Position numbers and translations under genes: made by a program
Assembly (NCBI GenBank): GCA_008501825.1
Contig: QQUA01000016.1
Span: forward strand, 1-64,000
Reading direction: 5' to 3'
Length of the DNA: 64,000 nucleotides
From: Planctomycetota bacterium
Lineage (GTDB): Bacteria > Planctomycetota > UBA1135
In this document: one piece after another, positions 25,866 through 33,971 of the stretch
Layout: each line of letters opens with the position of its first letter
How positions within the stretch are numbered: the stretch's first letter is position 1
The notes under the pieces: model-generated
The model's input: the letters and a program-made list of their open reading frames with translations, nothing else
Database searches by the model: none
What the model was told of the DNA's origin: nothing

Positions 25866-26135
25866 TCAGCCACGTAGCCCGAGCCTTTGAATCAAAGCTA
25901 CATATCTTTGGTTTTCGGTGCGTTTCAAATACTTCAGCAACTTCGCCCGGCGAGCCACCAGTTTGAGAAGGCCGCGACGGGTAGAAACGTCTTTCTTATG
26001 AACCCGCAGGTGATCGGTCAAATTGGCGATGCGGGTGGTCAAAATGGCGACTTGGATCTCAACGGAACCGGTATCGCCTTGACTCTGGCCGAAATCTTGA
26101 ATGAGGCTTTGCTTCTTTTCACGTGAGACGGACAT
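25866..26135 (-). CDS. rpsO: 30S ribosomal protein S15
   Basis: 89 residues, the standard length. It contains the characteristic GDTGSVEIQVAILT, LTDHLRVHKKDVSTRRGLL and LLKYLKRTENQRYV segments. S15 binds the central domain of 16S rRNA early in 30S assembly. AGGAGG lies 4 bases upstream of the ATG. It is followed by a hairpin and then pnp. Confidence 0.99.
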   Translation of the reverse strand: MSVSREKKQSLIQDFGQSQGDTGSVEIQVAILTTRIANLTDHLRVHKKDVSTRRGLLKLVARRAKLLKYLKRTENQRYVALIQRLGLRG

Positions 26136-26303
26136 GAATCCTCCTGTTTGCCGTCTGACCGGTGGGTTTCAGGGGGCAATGGGCCCGAATGAAATCCTTC
26201 CCGGGGGGCGGGCGAGCCGGCGGCTCGACCTGGAATCCACATTCCCAGAGCAGGTTCTCCAGGAAAAGGGTCGCGAGAGTATAGCGGCCGGGGCAGTCGA
26301 GGG

Positions 26304-26882
26304 CTACAGCGGAGGCGGACCCGGCATGGAGGCCACCAGATCGTTCATCGCATCCTCGAGGATCTTCTGCGCCCGTTGTCTCGGCGTCAGGGCGGAATAC
26401 TGGCCGGGGGTCAGGTTTTGCCGACGATCCAAATACAGAGTGCCGACCCGGCTGCCGTCCTCCCCGTACACCACCAGATACAAGGCCATCCCCAAAATGC
26501 CATGGGTTTCGGCCCGATCTCCTTGCCAGCGCCGCACGCTCAGCGCCGCCACGGCAGCCCCGTCCAGGCGCACCTGCTCGGGAGCCAAGCTTCCTCCCCC
26601 GCTTTGTTGGTCGACGAATTCTTCAGACAGCGGAGAAAAGCCCTGATTCATCAAGGCGTTTTGAAACAGCCGCCGGCAATCCTTTAACGGAACCCCTTCC
26701 TCGCCGCTCTCATTTTGAACCGCGAGGACTCCTAGATTCGCCGGTAGGAAATCCGCGGCGAATTGGCGCTCCAGAGTGCGCACGACGACGCGCTGGCTGG
26801 CGGTCTGGGTTTGGCATCCGGGGACAAGCCAAGCAAGCAGCAGCAAACCGAGGGCGAACCAAAGGGAATTTCGTCGTTCCAT
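26304..26882 (-). CDS. Lipoprotein of unknown function
   Basis: About 192 residues with a lipoprotein signal (FALGLLLLAWLVPGC, lipobox LVPGC) and a mature domain of mixed alpha/beta pattern. The segment NLGVLAVQNESGEEG followed by RRLFQNALMNQGFSPLSEEFVD resembles the start of small periplasmic lipoproteins of the LpoB/GNA1162 kind, in which a predicted ATP-like fold binds partners. That is only a suggestion. The ATG at 26882 (MERRNS) is preferred. It begins about 10 bases after the stop of the large Ig-like protein gene and is probably cotranscribed with it. Confidence 0.65.
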   Translation of the reverse strand: MERRNSLWFALGLLLLAWLVPGCQTQTASQRVVVRTLERQFAADFLPANLGVLAVQNESGEEGVPLKDCRRLFQNALMNQGFSPLSEEFVDQQSGGGSLAPEQVRLDGAAVAALSVRRWQGDRAETHGILGMALYLVVYGEDGSRVGTLYLDRRQNLTPGQYSALTPRQRAQKILEDAMNDLVASMPGPPPL

Positions 26883-26891
26883 GGCAGGCAA

Positions 26892-29762
26892 TCAGGGCAG
26901 GGTCACGGTGAAGGGGTCGCCGGCGATGGCCCGGGCAACGGCACGATGATCGCGCCGGAACTGAGTGAAGTACACCCCAACTTCCTGAAAACCCGACCGC
27001 ATTTCATACGCTTCGGCGGAAACCGTCCATGCGTTTCCAGTTCCGGTAAGCAAAGGCGGGGCGTCACCGCTGCCACCGGGCTCCTGGGCCAAGGTCGGCA
27101 ATTCGACCTGACCACCGTTTTCGAAGCTCCGCGGCAGCCAAAGATCCCATTCGGAAGACGGGGAATCGGAATCCTGAATCGTCAGGTGGTAATACCCCGG
27201 CCCGGCCAAACTCGGCAAAAAGCTCAGGGTCACCGGATAGTCCTGATTCAAGGGTGCCCCAACCACCGGGATGTCCGGCAAATCCAAAGCCACCGGGGAA
27301 CCGGGATTGGCGGTCACGGTCACGAATTCCCGGACCAAGGCCTGATCGCCCTCGTCATCTTGCAAATAGACCCGGAAGGCTACTTGGTTTTGGTCGCCGC
27401 CCTCGGCCGCCACCACCGCCAGGAAACCTTCCTCCAATTCCGCTTCGGCATTGGTGCCGGAAACGGGGCCGACTCCCAAGAGGGCCGGGCCGTCCAAGCC
27501 GGGGATGCGGGCCGCCAAGGAAGCGCTGCTTTCCGCAATCGGTTGATCCAAGCCGAGGCCGCCAGTGAGGGTGGCCTGATAGACGAACTCCGAGGTCCCG
27601 TTCATTTGGTTATCGGAGGGTCCCAAAACCAGGATCGGACTGATCTGCGGCATGTCATCCCCGCTGGGATCCAACAAAACCCGAGGCTCCAAAGCCACCA
27701 AGCCATAGACCGGGGTTCCGGAATCGCCGTCGTAGGGTTGGATTCCATGGAAACCGGCAAACCAACCGGGCCGGTCCGGCCGCACTTCCACGGTGCTGAA
27801 GCTCAAGGGTAGATCGACGCTCAACTGGCCGTCGAGACGATCGCTGCCGCTTTCTCTCAACAAGGGACTGGCCAACTGCACGGTGCCGGTGGAGGCGCCG
27901 CTAATGTTGGGAGAAACCGTATCCAAGGTGGTGGATTGAGGCCGGAGCGGAATCGACATCGAACTCGAATCGACGGCGAAGATGGTGATCGAGTGATACC
28001 CCGGTTCCACGATGGTGACGGTTTGCGGGCCGTGGCGGGCCACGCCGGGTGCATCCCGGTCGTCAAAGGAGATCACCCCATCGGTGCCGGTCGTCCCCAT
28101 GGTTTCCCACGCCGTTCCGGTAGCGTTTTGCACGTACACCTGGGCCCCGTTCAAAGGTTGCAGGCTTTGGCTATCGAAAGCCACCACTCGCAATTCACCT
28201 TGCGCCGCCTGATTGCCCAGAAAACCACGCCGAACCGCAGTCCCGCCGGCGGCCTGTTCCATGCTGTTCCCGGCGGCATCGGTTAACTGCAAAGTGAACT
28301 CCAATTCGGCTTCGTCGAAACCGCCCGGTTCCACCGCCGGCCCGATGAAAAAGTCATTCGGGCTGGGAAAAGAAGTTTCCCGTTCCTTGGTGGTGGTTTC
28401 GTTGTCGTTGTAAATCACCTTGGCGATCGGTTCCGAGGCCAAACCATAAGGCCGGATCTCAGCGAGATCGGTGTAGAAAACGCTCGGCACCGAGGCGAAG
28501 GGAGGTCCGAATCGACTGAGCGTCGGCGGCACCGTGTCCTGCAATACCCCATCCAGCACCCGGGCGGTGGTTCGCTCGCCGCCGCCATCTGCTTGCCAAT
28601 AAGCCGCCAAGACCAGCGGGCCGTCCCGAAGTAAGGCTTCCCCGACTTTCTTTTCCAAGTTCAATTCGAAGGAAACCGTGCTGGCTCCTCCGGCCAAAAC
28701 GCTTTGCTGACTTTCCAAGCGGCCGGAACTCAAGGCTTCCTGCACCAGAAGGAACAAGGTCCCGTCACTGCTGCGAGCCGGCAAGTCCACCTCTACCGAA
28801 AAGGCACTCAAATTGCTGCCGTTGGCCGCCGGCGGATCTTCCATGATCCGAATCGCCGTCGGCCGGGCATTGGTGGCGGTGGTCCAGGAACTGAAAAACG
28901 GCGTCTCCAACGGATGGGTTTCAAACTCCCGGTCGGTAATGGAAGTATCCACCGCCAACTCCAGGAGTACCCCCAGGTCCGCGGCATCGTCCAAATGCTG
29001 GTATTCGATGATGCGGTCATTGGCATGAGAAACCGCGGTCCCAAAGGAAGCTGGGTTTCCGCCCTGAGTCAAATTGACGCCGTTCGAAAGAGTTTCGAAC
29101 AAAATCGGCTTGGAAAAGACCAGGACCGCAGCGTGATCGTTGGGCACTCCGCTTTCCCCGGAAAACGGTAAGGCGCCCAGGACCTGGGGCGGCAAACCGG
29201 AAGTCACCGTGGCGGTTCGAAAACTGCCGACAATTCCCGATTGGGGCACTTTGAATCGCTTGCCGTCCAAATCGGTCAGATCGGAAGTCACGAAGACCTC
29301 GTAAACCGTGTCGGTTTGCAAATTGCTGGCCGGCAACAAGGCCAGGCAACGGCCTTCGATCAAATTCAACAAGGTATAGGCCACCGAACCGGCACTGCCC
29401 CGAGGCCGAATCCCGATGGTGGTGGTATTGACCGTCGAGACGTTGATGCTTTCGGAAAACCACAGCACCACCGGCGCCTGGACGTCGATTTCCTGGGAAC
29501 CGCTGGCCGGGAACAAGGCGCTGAGCTTGGGGCGGCCGAGCAGCATGAAGGCGCCGTCGGTCGGTGCACTGGGAGGCCCGGGAGGGTTATTGTTGTTGCC
29601 GCCGTTTTGATTCCCGCCGCCGTCGTCGGAGCCGGGCGGAGTGGGATCGAAAACCCGGCCGGCGTTGCCGCCGCAGGTACCCGAGATCAGACTGAGGCTG
29701 GTCACCACGACCAAGCCTTGGAGCCAGCGCATGAGAACCCTTTGAGAGGGAAGAGAAGCCAT
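26892..29762 (-). CDS. Large surface protein with bacterial Ig-like (SbsA-type) domains
   Basis: 956 residues. After a hydrophobic N-terminus (LQGLVVVTSLSLISGTCGGN) comes a Gly/Asn/Pro-rich linker (DDGGGNQNGGNNNNPPGPP). At least two Ig-like domains of the Big_5/SbsA kind follow, each opening with a 'P..G..(v/i)...apvvl.FS.(p/s)I' pattern: LFPASGSQEIDVQAPVVLWFS near 80 and ALPFSGESGVPNDHAAVLVFS near 190. Further beta-sandwich modules include a carboxypeptidase-regulatory-like stretch (QSLQPLNGAQVYVQN, about 540). No enzyme motif was seen. A cell-surface or exported structural or adhesive role is inferred. Its start codon is only 14 bases from that of the divergent TPR gene. Confidence 0.75.
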   Translation of the reverse strand: MASLPSQRVLMRWLQGLVVVTSLSLISGTCGGNAGRVFDPTPPGSDDGGGNQNGGNNNNPPGPPSAPTDGAFMLLGRPKLSALFPASGSQEIDVQAPVVLWFSESINVSTVNTTTIGIRPRGSAGSVAYTLLNLIEGRCLALLPASNLQTDTVYEVFVTSDLTDLDGKRFKVPQSGIVGSFRTATVTSGLPPQVLGALPFSGESGVPNDHAAVLVFSKPILFETLSNGVNLTQGGNPASFGTAVSHANDRIIEYQHLDDAADLGVLLELAVDTSITDREFETHPLETPFFSSWTTATNARPTAIRIMEDPPAANGSNLSAFSVEVDLPARSSDGTLFLLVQEALSSGRLESQQSVLAGGASTVSFELNLEKKVGEALLRDGPLVLAAYWQADGGGERTTARVLDGVLQDTVPPTLSRFGPPFASVPSVFYTDLAEIRPYGLASEPIAKVIYNDNETTTKERETSFPSPNDFFIGPAVEPGGFDEAELEFTLQLTDAAGNSMEQAAGGTAVRRGFLGNQAAQGELRVVAFDSQSLQPLNGAQVYVQNATGTAWETMGTTGTDGVISFDDRDAPGVARHGPQTVTIVEPGYHSITIFAVDSSSMSIPLRPQSTTLDTVSPNISGASTGTVQLASPLLRESGSDRLDGQLSVDLPLSFSTVEVRPDRPGWFAGFHGIQPYDGDSGTPVYGLVALEPRVLLDPSGDDMPQISPILVLGPSDNQMNGTSEFVYQATLTGGLGLDQPIAESSASLAARIPGLDGPALLGVGPVSGTNAEAELEEGFLAVVAAEGGDQNQVAFRVYLQDDEGDQALVREFVTVTANPGSPVALDLPDIPVVGAPLNQDYPVTLSFLPSLAGPGYYHLTIQDSDSPSSEWDLWLPRSFENGGQVELPTLAQEPGGSGDAPPLLTGTGNAWTVSAEAYEMRSGFQEVGVYFTQFRRDHRAVARAIAGDPFTVTLP

Positions 29763-29776
29763 TGGACCTACCTATA

Positions 29777-31555
29777 ATGACGAAGATGCCCACCAGTTTC
29801 TGCAGGGAAATTCCCGGTCTTCCGTGGAAAGCCTTTTGTTTATGGCTTGGCTGCCTGGTCGCCGCCTGCCAACAACCCGGCCCAGAACCCCCTCCCGAAC
29901 CCGGAGATCCGCCTCCCACCGGGAGCCAGCCGGCCGAGGTGGTGGAGGCGCCGCCGCCGGCCCAAGATCTGGAAGATGCTCGCCGACTGGTGGCGGAGGG
30001 CGATTTGAACGGGGCTTTGAACCTACTCGACGACCTCCGTGCCGATTCCCGGGAAAATCCGGATTATTGGCTGCTTTTCGGTCAAACCACCCTGGATTTC
30101 GCCCTGCTTCGCCGAGCCCAGGGTGAACGGGACGGCGGCCTGCTCCAAAGCCTGTTCCTGGACGCGGCTCAAGCCTTCGAACGGGCCGGGGAGGGCGGCG
30201 CTCCGGAGCTGGAAGTCGCCTTGGGCACCATGCGCGCCCGTTACCAGGGCAACCAGTTGCAGGAGGCCTGGCAGGCCGCCGAAAGGCTTTGGTCCCGGTT
30301 GCCGGCTCCCCCACCACCGGCCTGGCTGCTGGAAATCGGCCAAACCGGTTTAGCTTTGACCGTGACCCAGGTGCAGGCCGGCGCCCCGGTTCCCGATGCC
30401 GCCCGCCTGGCCGAGGAGAGCTATCGCCGGGCCTGGCAGGCCGGCGAATCGGGAGCCGTCGTGCCCCTGTCGGATTTACTCGCCTGGCAGGGACAAAACC
30501 GCGGCGCCCGCGACGTCCTGGTCGCCGCTTTGACCGAGTCGGCCGACGACGCCACCGCCATGGCCCGGCTGCAAAACCTGGGCAGCAACGATGCCGCCGG
30601 CTTGGTTACCGATTTGGAACAAATCCGCCAGCTTTGGCCGGATCGCCCCTTGTTGCTCTGGTATTTGGGGGCGGCCCACTTCAACCACCAACAGAGCCTG
30701 CGCCAAAGCGGCGATTATTTGAAAGCTCACCAAGCCTTGGACCGGGCCGAAGAGAATTTTTTGGCGGCCATGAATCTTGAACCCCAATATCAGGAAAGTT
30801 GCCAGCAATACCTCCATCTTTGCCGCTGCGCTCGGGGTTGGGCCCTCCGAGAAGAAGGACGAAGCCCGGAAGCGGCTCAGGTTTTTCAAATCGCTTTAGA
30901 AACCGCCCCCCATCGATTAGAGGGTGAAAACCAGCCCGGAACCCTCCGGTTGGGCATTTACGCGGTGGTGGACGACGCCATGCGGGCCGGAGACTTGAAA
31001 GCGGTGGTGGCCTTTTTAAGCCGCATCACCGCGGTCCACGACGCCAACCCCGATTGGCAGAACAACCTTGGCTTCGCCAGCCGGGATTTCGGGGTCCTGC
31101 TACTTCAGCAGGGCAAGGAAGAAGAAGCCCAGGACATGTTCGAGCGCTCTTGGCTGGCCTACAGCCGCTGCGTCGAAATCGCCGGCGCCGATGCCCGCCT
31201 GATCAACGACCGGGCGCTCATTTCGGTCTATTATCTGGACCATTCCTGGGAGTTGGCGGAACGAGAATTGCATCGCGCCATCGAAGTGGGCGTCCCGGCG
31301 CTGCAAGCCCTTCCCGCTGAAACCTCCCTCGACGACCGTCAAAACGCCGAGGAAGCCGTGGGCGACGCATGGGAAAACCTGGCTTACTTGGACGTCGTCC
31401 GCCGCGGTCGCCTCGATCGGGCGGAAGAATTTCTGGCCAACAGCGTGGCTTACTTCCCCTATGAGGAGGGGCGGGAAGGCGTGCGCCGCATCCGCCAGGC
31501 CATGGACCGACTCAAGGCCGCCCGCGAAAACCCACCGGCGAAGCCGGGAGATTAA
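29777..31555 (+). CDS. TPR-like lipoprotein
   Basis: About 592 residues. The lipoprotein signal ends in LGCLVAACQQ (lipobox VAAC), followed by a Pro/Glu-rich linker and then helical repeats of TPR type from residue 50 on (for example ARRLVAEGDLNGALNLLDDL, AARRFQ-like helices, and EEAVGDAWENLAYLDVVRRGRLDRAEEFL near the end). The ORF track starts at a TTG at 29762; the ATGs at 29777 or 29786 are better. The gene downstream (31637) is a similar protein with several alignable stretches. It probably acts as an envelope scaffold, but partners are unknown. Confidence 0.7.
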   Translation: MTKMPTSFCREIPGLPWKAFCLWLGCLVAACQQPGPEPPPEPGDPPPTGSQPAEVVEAPPPAQDLEDARRLVAEGDLNGALNLLDDLRADSRENPDYWLLFGQTTLDFALLRRAQGERDGGLLQSLFLDAAQAFERAGEGGAPELEVALGTMRARYQGNQLQEAWQAAERLWSRLPAPPPPAWLLEIGQTGLALTVTQVQAGAPVPDAARLAEESYRRAWQAGESGAVVPLSDLLAWQGQNRGARDVLVAALTESADDATAMARLQNLGSNDAAGLVTDLEQIRQLWPDRPLLLWYLGAAHFNHQQSLRQSGDYLKAHQALDRAEENFLAAMNLEPQYQESCQQYLHLCRCARGWALREEGRSPEAAQVFQIALETAPHRLEGENQPGTLRLGIYAVVDDAMRAGDLKAVVAFLSRITAVHDANPDWQNNLGFASRDFGVLLLQQGKEEEAQDMFERSWLAYSRCVEIAGADARLINDRALISVYYLDHSWELAERELHRAIEVGVPALQALPAETSLDDRQNAEEAVGDAWENLAYLDVVRRGRLDRAEEFLANSVAYFPYEEGREGVRRIRQAMDRLKAARENPPAKPGD

Positions 31556-31636
31556 GCTCCCTTCGCATCCCTCGACCCAGCCGCCGCCCTGGCCGCTCGG
31601 TTCCGCTCCTGGAGGCTCGATTCCTCGACAACCCGC

Positions 31637-33079
31637 ATGATCCTCGCCACTTGCCTGCTTCTTCTTCAGTCCGGTGACTTGGACCGGGCGCTTGCCAAAG
31701 CCGAAGCCTTGGCCGCCCAAAATCAATTCGCCGGCGCCGTTCAAGTCCTGGAAAAAGCCGGGGCTGCCCAATCCGATCACGCCAAGGCTTTGTCCGCATT
31801 GGGCACCTACCAATTACGGGACACCGAAGCCAAAACCGCCTCCGGCGAATTGACGGGATTGAAGGTCGTAGACGCTTTCAACCGCGCCGCCGGCACCTTG
31901 CGCAAAGCTTGCGGCACCGGAGAAGCTGCCGCGGAAACTTACGCCAACCTTTCGGAAGCCCTGTTGAACACTTCCGACTTGCGTGGTGCCGCCAAGGTGG
32001 TCGAAGACGGCTTGGCCAAACACCGAAACGATTTGGCTTTGCTGTTGCAACAAGGGCGAGTCGCTTTCGCTCGGGCCAATGAAGTTGGCACCGATGCCAA
32101 GAAAATGGAGGCTTACCAAAAAGCCGCCGAAGCGTACGGGCGGGCTCGAAAGGCTCACCCGCAAAGTGCCGTGGCCTGTGTTCGTTTAGGCGAAGTCCGC
32201 CTTTGGCAACAGGACCGTCCGGCGGCGGTGGCTTGCTGGCAAGAAGCCTTGAAACGCAATCCAGCGGAAGTCGACATGGGCGCCATGGTCAGTTGGCTGG
32301 GCATCGACGCTTCTCCCTTGCTGGAAGAACATATGCAAAGGGCTGGCGAGGACGCTTTGTTGCGCTGGTATCAAGGGCTGGCTGAATACAACTCCCAGCA
32401 GTCGGAGCAATGGCCGAATGCGAAGAAGCACTTTCTGAAGGCTTTGGAGCTCAATCCCGCCTTTACCAACACCTGGTATTTCCTCGGCGCCGGAGCGATG
32501 GCCGCTGGAACTCGATTGCAACAAAGCGGGCAGAACGATGCCGCCAATCGGGAATACCGGTTCAGTGCCAAAGCCTGGGGTTTGTACTTAAAGGACTTCG
32601 GAGCCCATCAACTTGGGCAAATGGCGGCCCAAGAAGACAAAGGAGATGGCTTCGTGGCGCAAATGAAATGGCTTGCCGGCAAAGCCATCGGCGGCAACGA
32701 CTTTGAAACCGCCATTCATCTCAGCCGCTTTTTGGTGCAAGCTCGGCCGCAGGACGTAGAAGCTTGGAACAACCTGGCGCTTCTATACCGGGATACCGGC
32801 CAAGCGGAACCGAGCCTCAAGGCCTATCAGAAGGCCTACAGTCTGAACCCGCAAGACCCCCAATTGATGAACGACTTGGCGGTGATTTATCACTACTATT
32901 TGAAGACCGAAGACGAAACCGCCAAAGATTTATACCGCAAGGCCATCACCCGGGCGGAAAGCTTGCTGGCCAACCCTGAGGCCTTGGCCGATGGCGATCA
33001 AGAGCGTTACCAAGTGGCCTTAAGAGACGCGCGGCGAAATTTGTCCAAGCTGGAAGCGGGAAACCGCATCAACAACTAA
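31637..33079 (+). CDS. TPR-repeat protein, paralogue of the preceding gene
   Basis: 480 residues. A short hydrophobic N-terminus (MILATCLLLLQSG) is followed by TPR-like helical pairs (AAETYANLSEALLNTSDLRGAAKVVEDGLA; EAWNNLALLYRDTGQAEPSLKAYQKAYSLNPQD; QLMNDLAVIYHYYLKTEDETAKDLYRKAI). Several blocks align with the upstream lipoprotein, such as LLRWYQGLAEYNSQQS against LLWYLGAAHFNHQQS and the 'L(M/I)ND(L/R)A(V/L)I' repeat. No lipobox is seen. It begins 81 bases after the upstream stop, so it is probably the same operon. The last 4 bases overlap the convergent NRDE gene. Confidence 0.7.
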   Translation: MILATCLLLLQSGDLDRALAKAEALAAQNQFAGAVQVLEKAGAAQSDHAKALSALGTYQLRDTEAKTASGELTGLKVVDAFNRAAGTLRKACGTGEAAAETYANLSEALLNTSDLRGAAKVVEDGLAKHRNDLALLLQQGRVAFARANEVGTDAKKMEAYQKAAEAYGRARKAHPQSAVACVRLGEVRLWQQDRPAAVACWQEALKRNPAEVDMGAMVSWLGIDASPLLEEHMQRAGEDALLRWYQGLAEYNSQQSEQWPNAKKHFLKALELNPAFTNTWYFLGAGAMAAGTRLQQSGQNDAANREYRFSAKAWGLYLKDFGAHQLGQMAAQEDKGDGFVAQMKWLAGKAIGGNDFETAIHLSRFLVQARPQDVEAWNNLALLYRDTGQAEPSLKAYQKAYSLNPQDPQLMNDLAVIYHYYLKTEDETAKDLYRKAITRAESLLANPEALADGDQERYQVALRDARRNLSKLEAGNRINN

Positions 33080-33819
33080 AGCCGACCGTCGAGGCCGGCA
33101 TTCGGTTGCGATGCCTGCAGCCAATCGAAAGCTTCCAGGGATCCCCGACAAGGGGCTCCCTGGCCGAATGCCGCCTGCTGAATCTGCCCTTGGGAGCCGA
33201 TCCGAATCAAAGCCGTGTTCAGCGAACCGCGGTTCTGGTCATGAACACATAACGGATTGTGTTCCGGCTGGTGGGCGGCCACCACTTGGTTCATTCTGGT
33301 CCCCCAAGCCGCCCCGTCCTCTTCGGCTCGCGGTTGGAAAAGAGGAGCGGCATCCTGAACCGGAGCCAGGTGGCGAAGAATTTGAGTTTTACCCTTGGCC
33401 ACGATCTCCGCATTTGCCTGGCGGCTGCCGGCGGGAAGGTCGAAGTACCAAATCCCGGTGGTGTCGCCGACGAATAAACGGCATCCGCCATAAACATTCT
33501 GCCGGAGTAATTCATTCAAGCGGAGAATTCCATCCTGGAGATTGGCTTGCAGCAACACCTCCCGGATGAGATGCCCTCGGGAACAGGCCGCGGAGGGTGT
33601 CGGATCGGATTGACGATTGACCAGACCGGCAACAAAGCCGGAAAGAGAAAAACCAAACCAGCTTCCTCCCTGCTTTGGCTCTAGAGGAGCAAAAGCGGTG
33701 GCCTCCGGGTTCAGGGCTTGCGGGGAGCCGCCGGCTCGATCGAAATATTCATCGCGGATGAAATACACCGCCAAGGCGGAGTCTGGGAGGCCGTGCGAAA
33801 GCAACAGTACCGAACACAT
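33076..33819 (-). CDS. NRDE (TANGO2-like) family protein
   Basis: 247 residues beginning Met-Cys, as family members do. YFIRDEYFDRAGG corresponds to the eponymous 'NRDE' motif, and GGSWFGFSLSGFVAGLVNRQ to the conserved 'GG.W.G....G..a..TN' block. Cys2 could become an N-terminal nucleophile after Met removal, as proposed for this family. TANGO2/NRDE proteins are linked to haem or lipid handling, but their chemistry is unsettled, and I make no functional claim. Divergent from the histidine kinase gene at 33968. Confidence 0.75.
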   Translation of the reverse strand: MCSVLLLSHGLPDSALAVYFIRDEYFDRAGGSPQALNPEATAFAPLEPKQGGSWFGFSLSGFVAGLVNRQSDPTPSAACSRGHLIREVLLQANLQDGILRLNELLRQNVYGGCRLFVGDTTGIWYFDLPAGSRQANAEIVAKGKTQILRHLAPVQDAAPLFQPRAEEDGAAWGTRMNQVVAAHQPEHNPLCVHDQNRGSLNTALIRIGSQGQIQQAAFGQGAPCRGSLEAFDWLQASQPNAGLDGRL

Positions 33820-33928
33820 GAGTCCAAGAGTGGAGGTGCCTGTGGCTGGTTTCCAGGGATGAAAGGCTTAGAGAAAACGAGCAAAAAGTATTTTACCGGA
33901 CCGGTTTCCAGCTACTAGAAAACTCGAT

Positions 33929-33971
33929 TTCCGAGCTTTTCGGAAGCTAGAGGTTTACCATGAATGCATGA
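33929..33971 (+). promoter_or_regulatory. Hairpin and three-codon leader ORF at the kinase start
   Basis: TTCCGA-GCTTT-TCGGAA (33929-33945) is a perfect 6-bp stem. AGAGG at 33949-33953 is ideally spaced (6 bases) for an ATG at 33960, but that frame reads only ATG AAT GCA TGA. Its stop overlaps the kinase ATG at 33968 as ATGA. The kinase start may therefore depend on termination and reinitiation, or the ribosome-binding site may serve 33968 at a long spacing of 14 bases. Confidence 0.4.
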
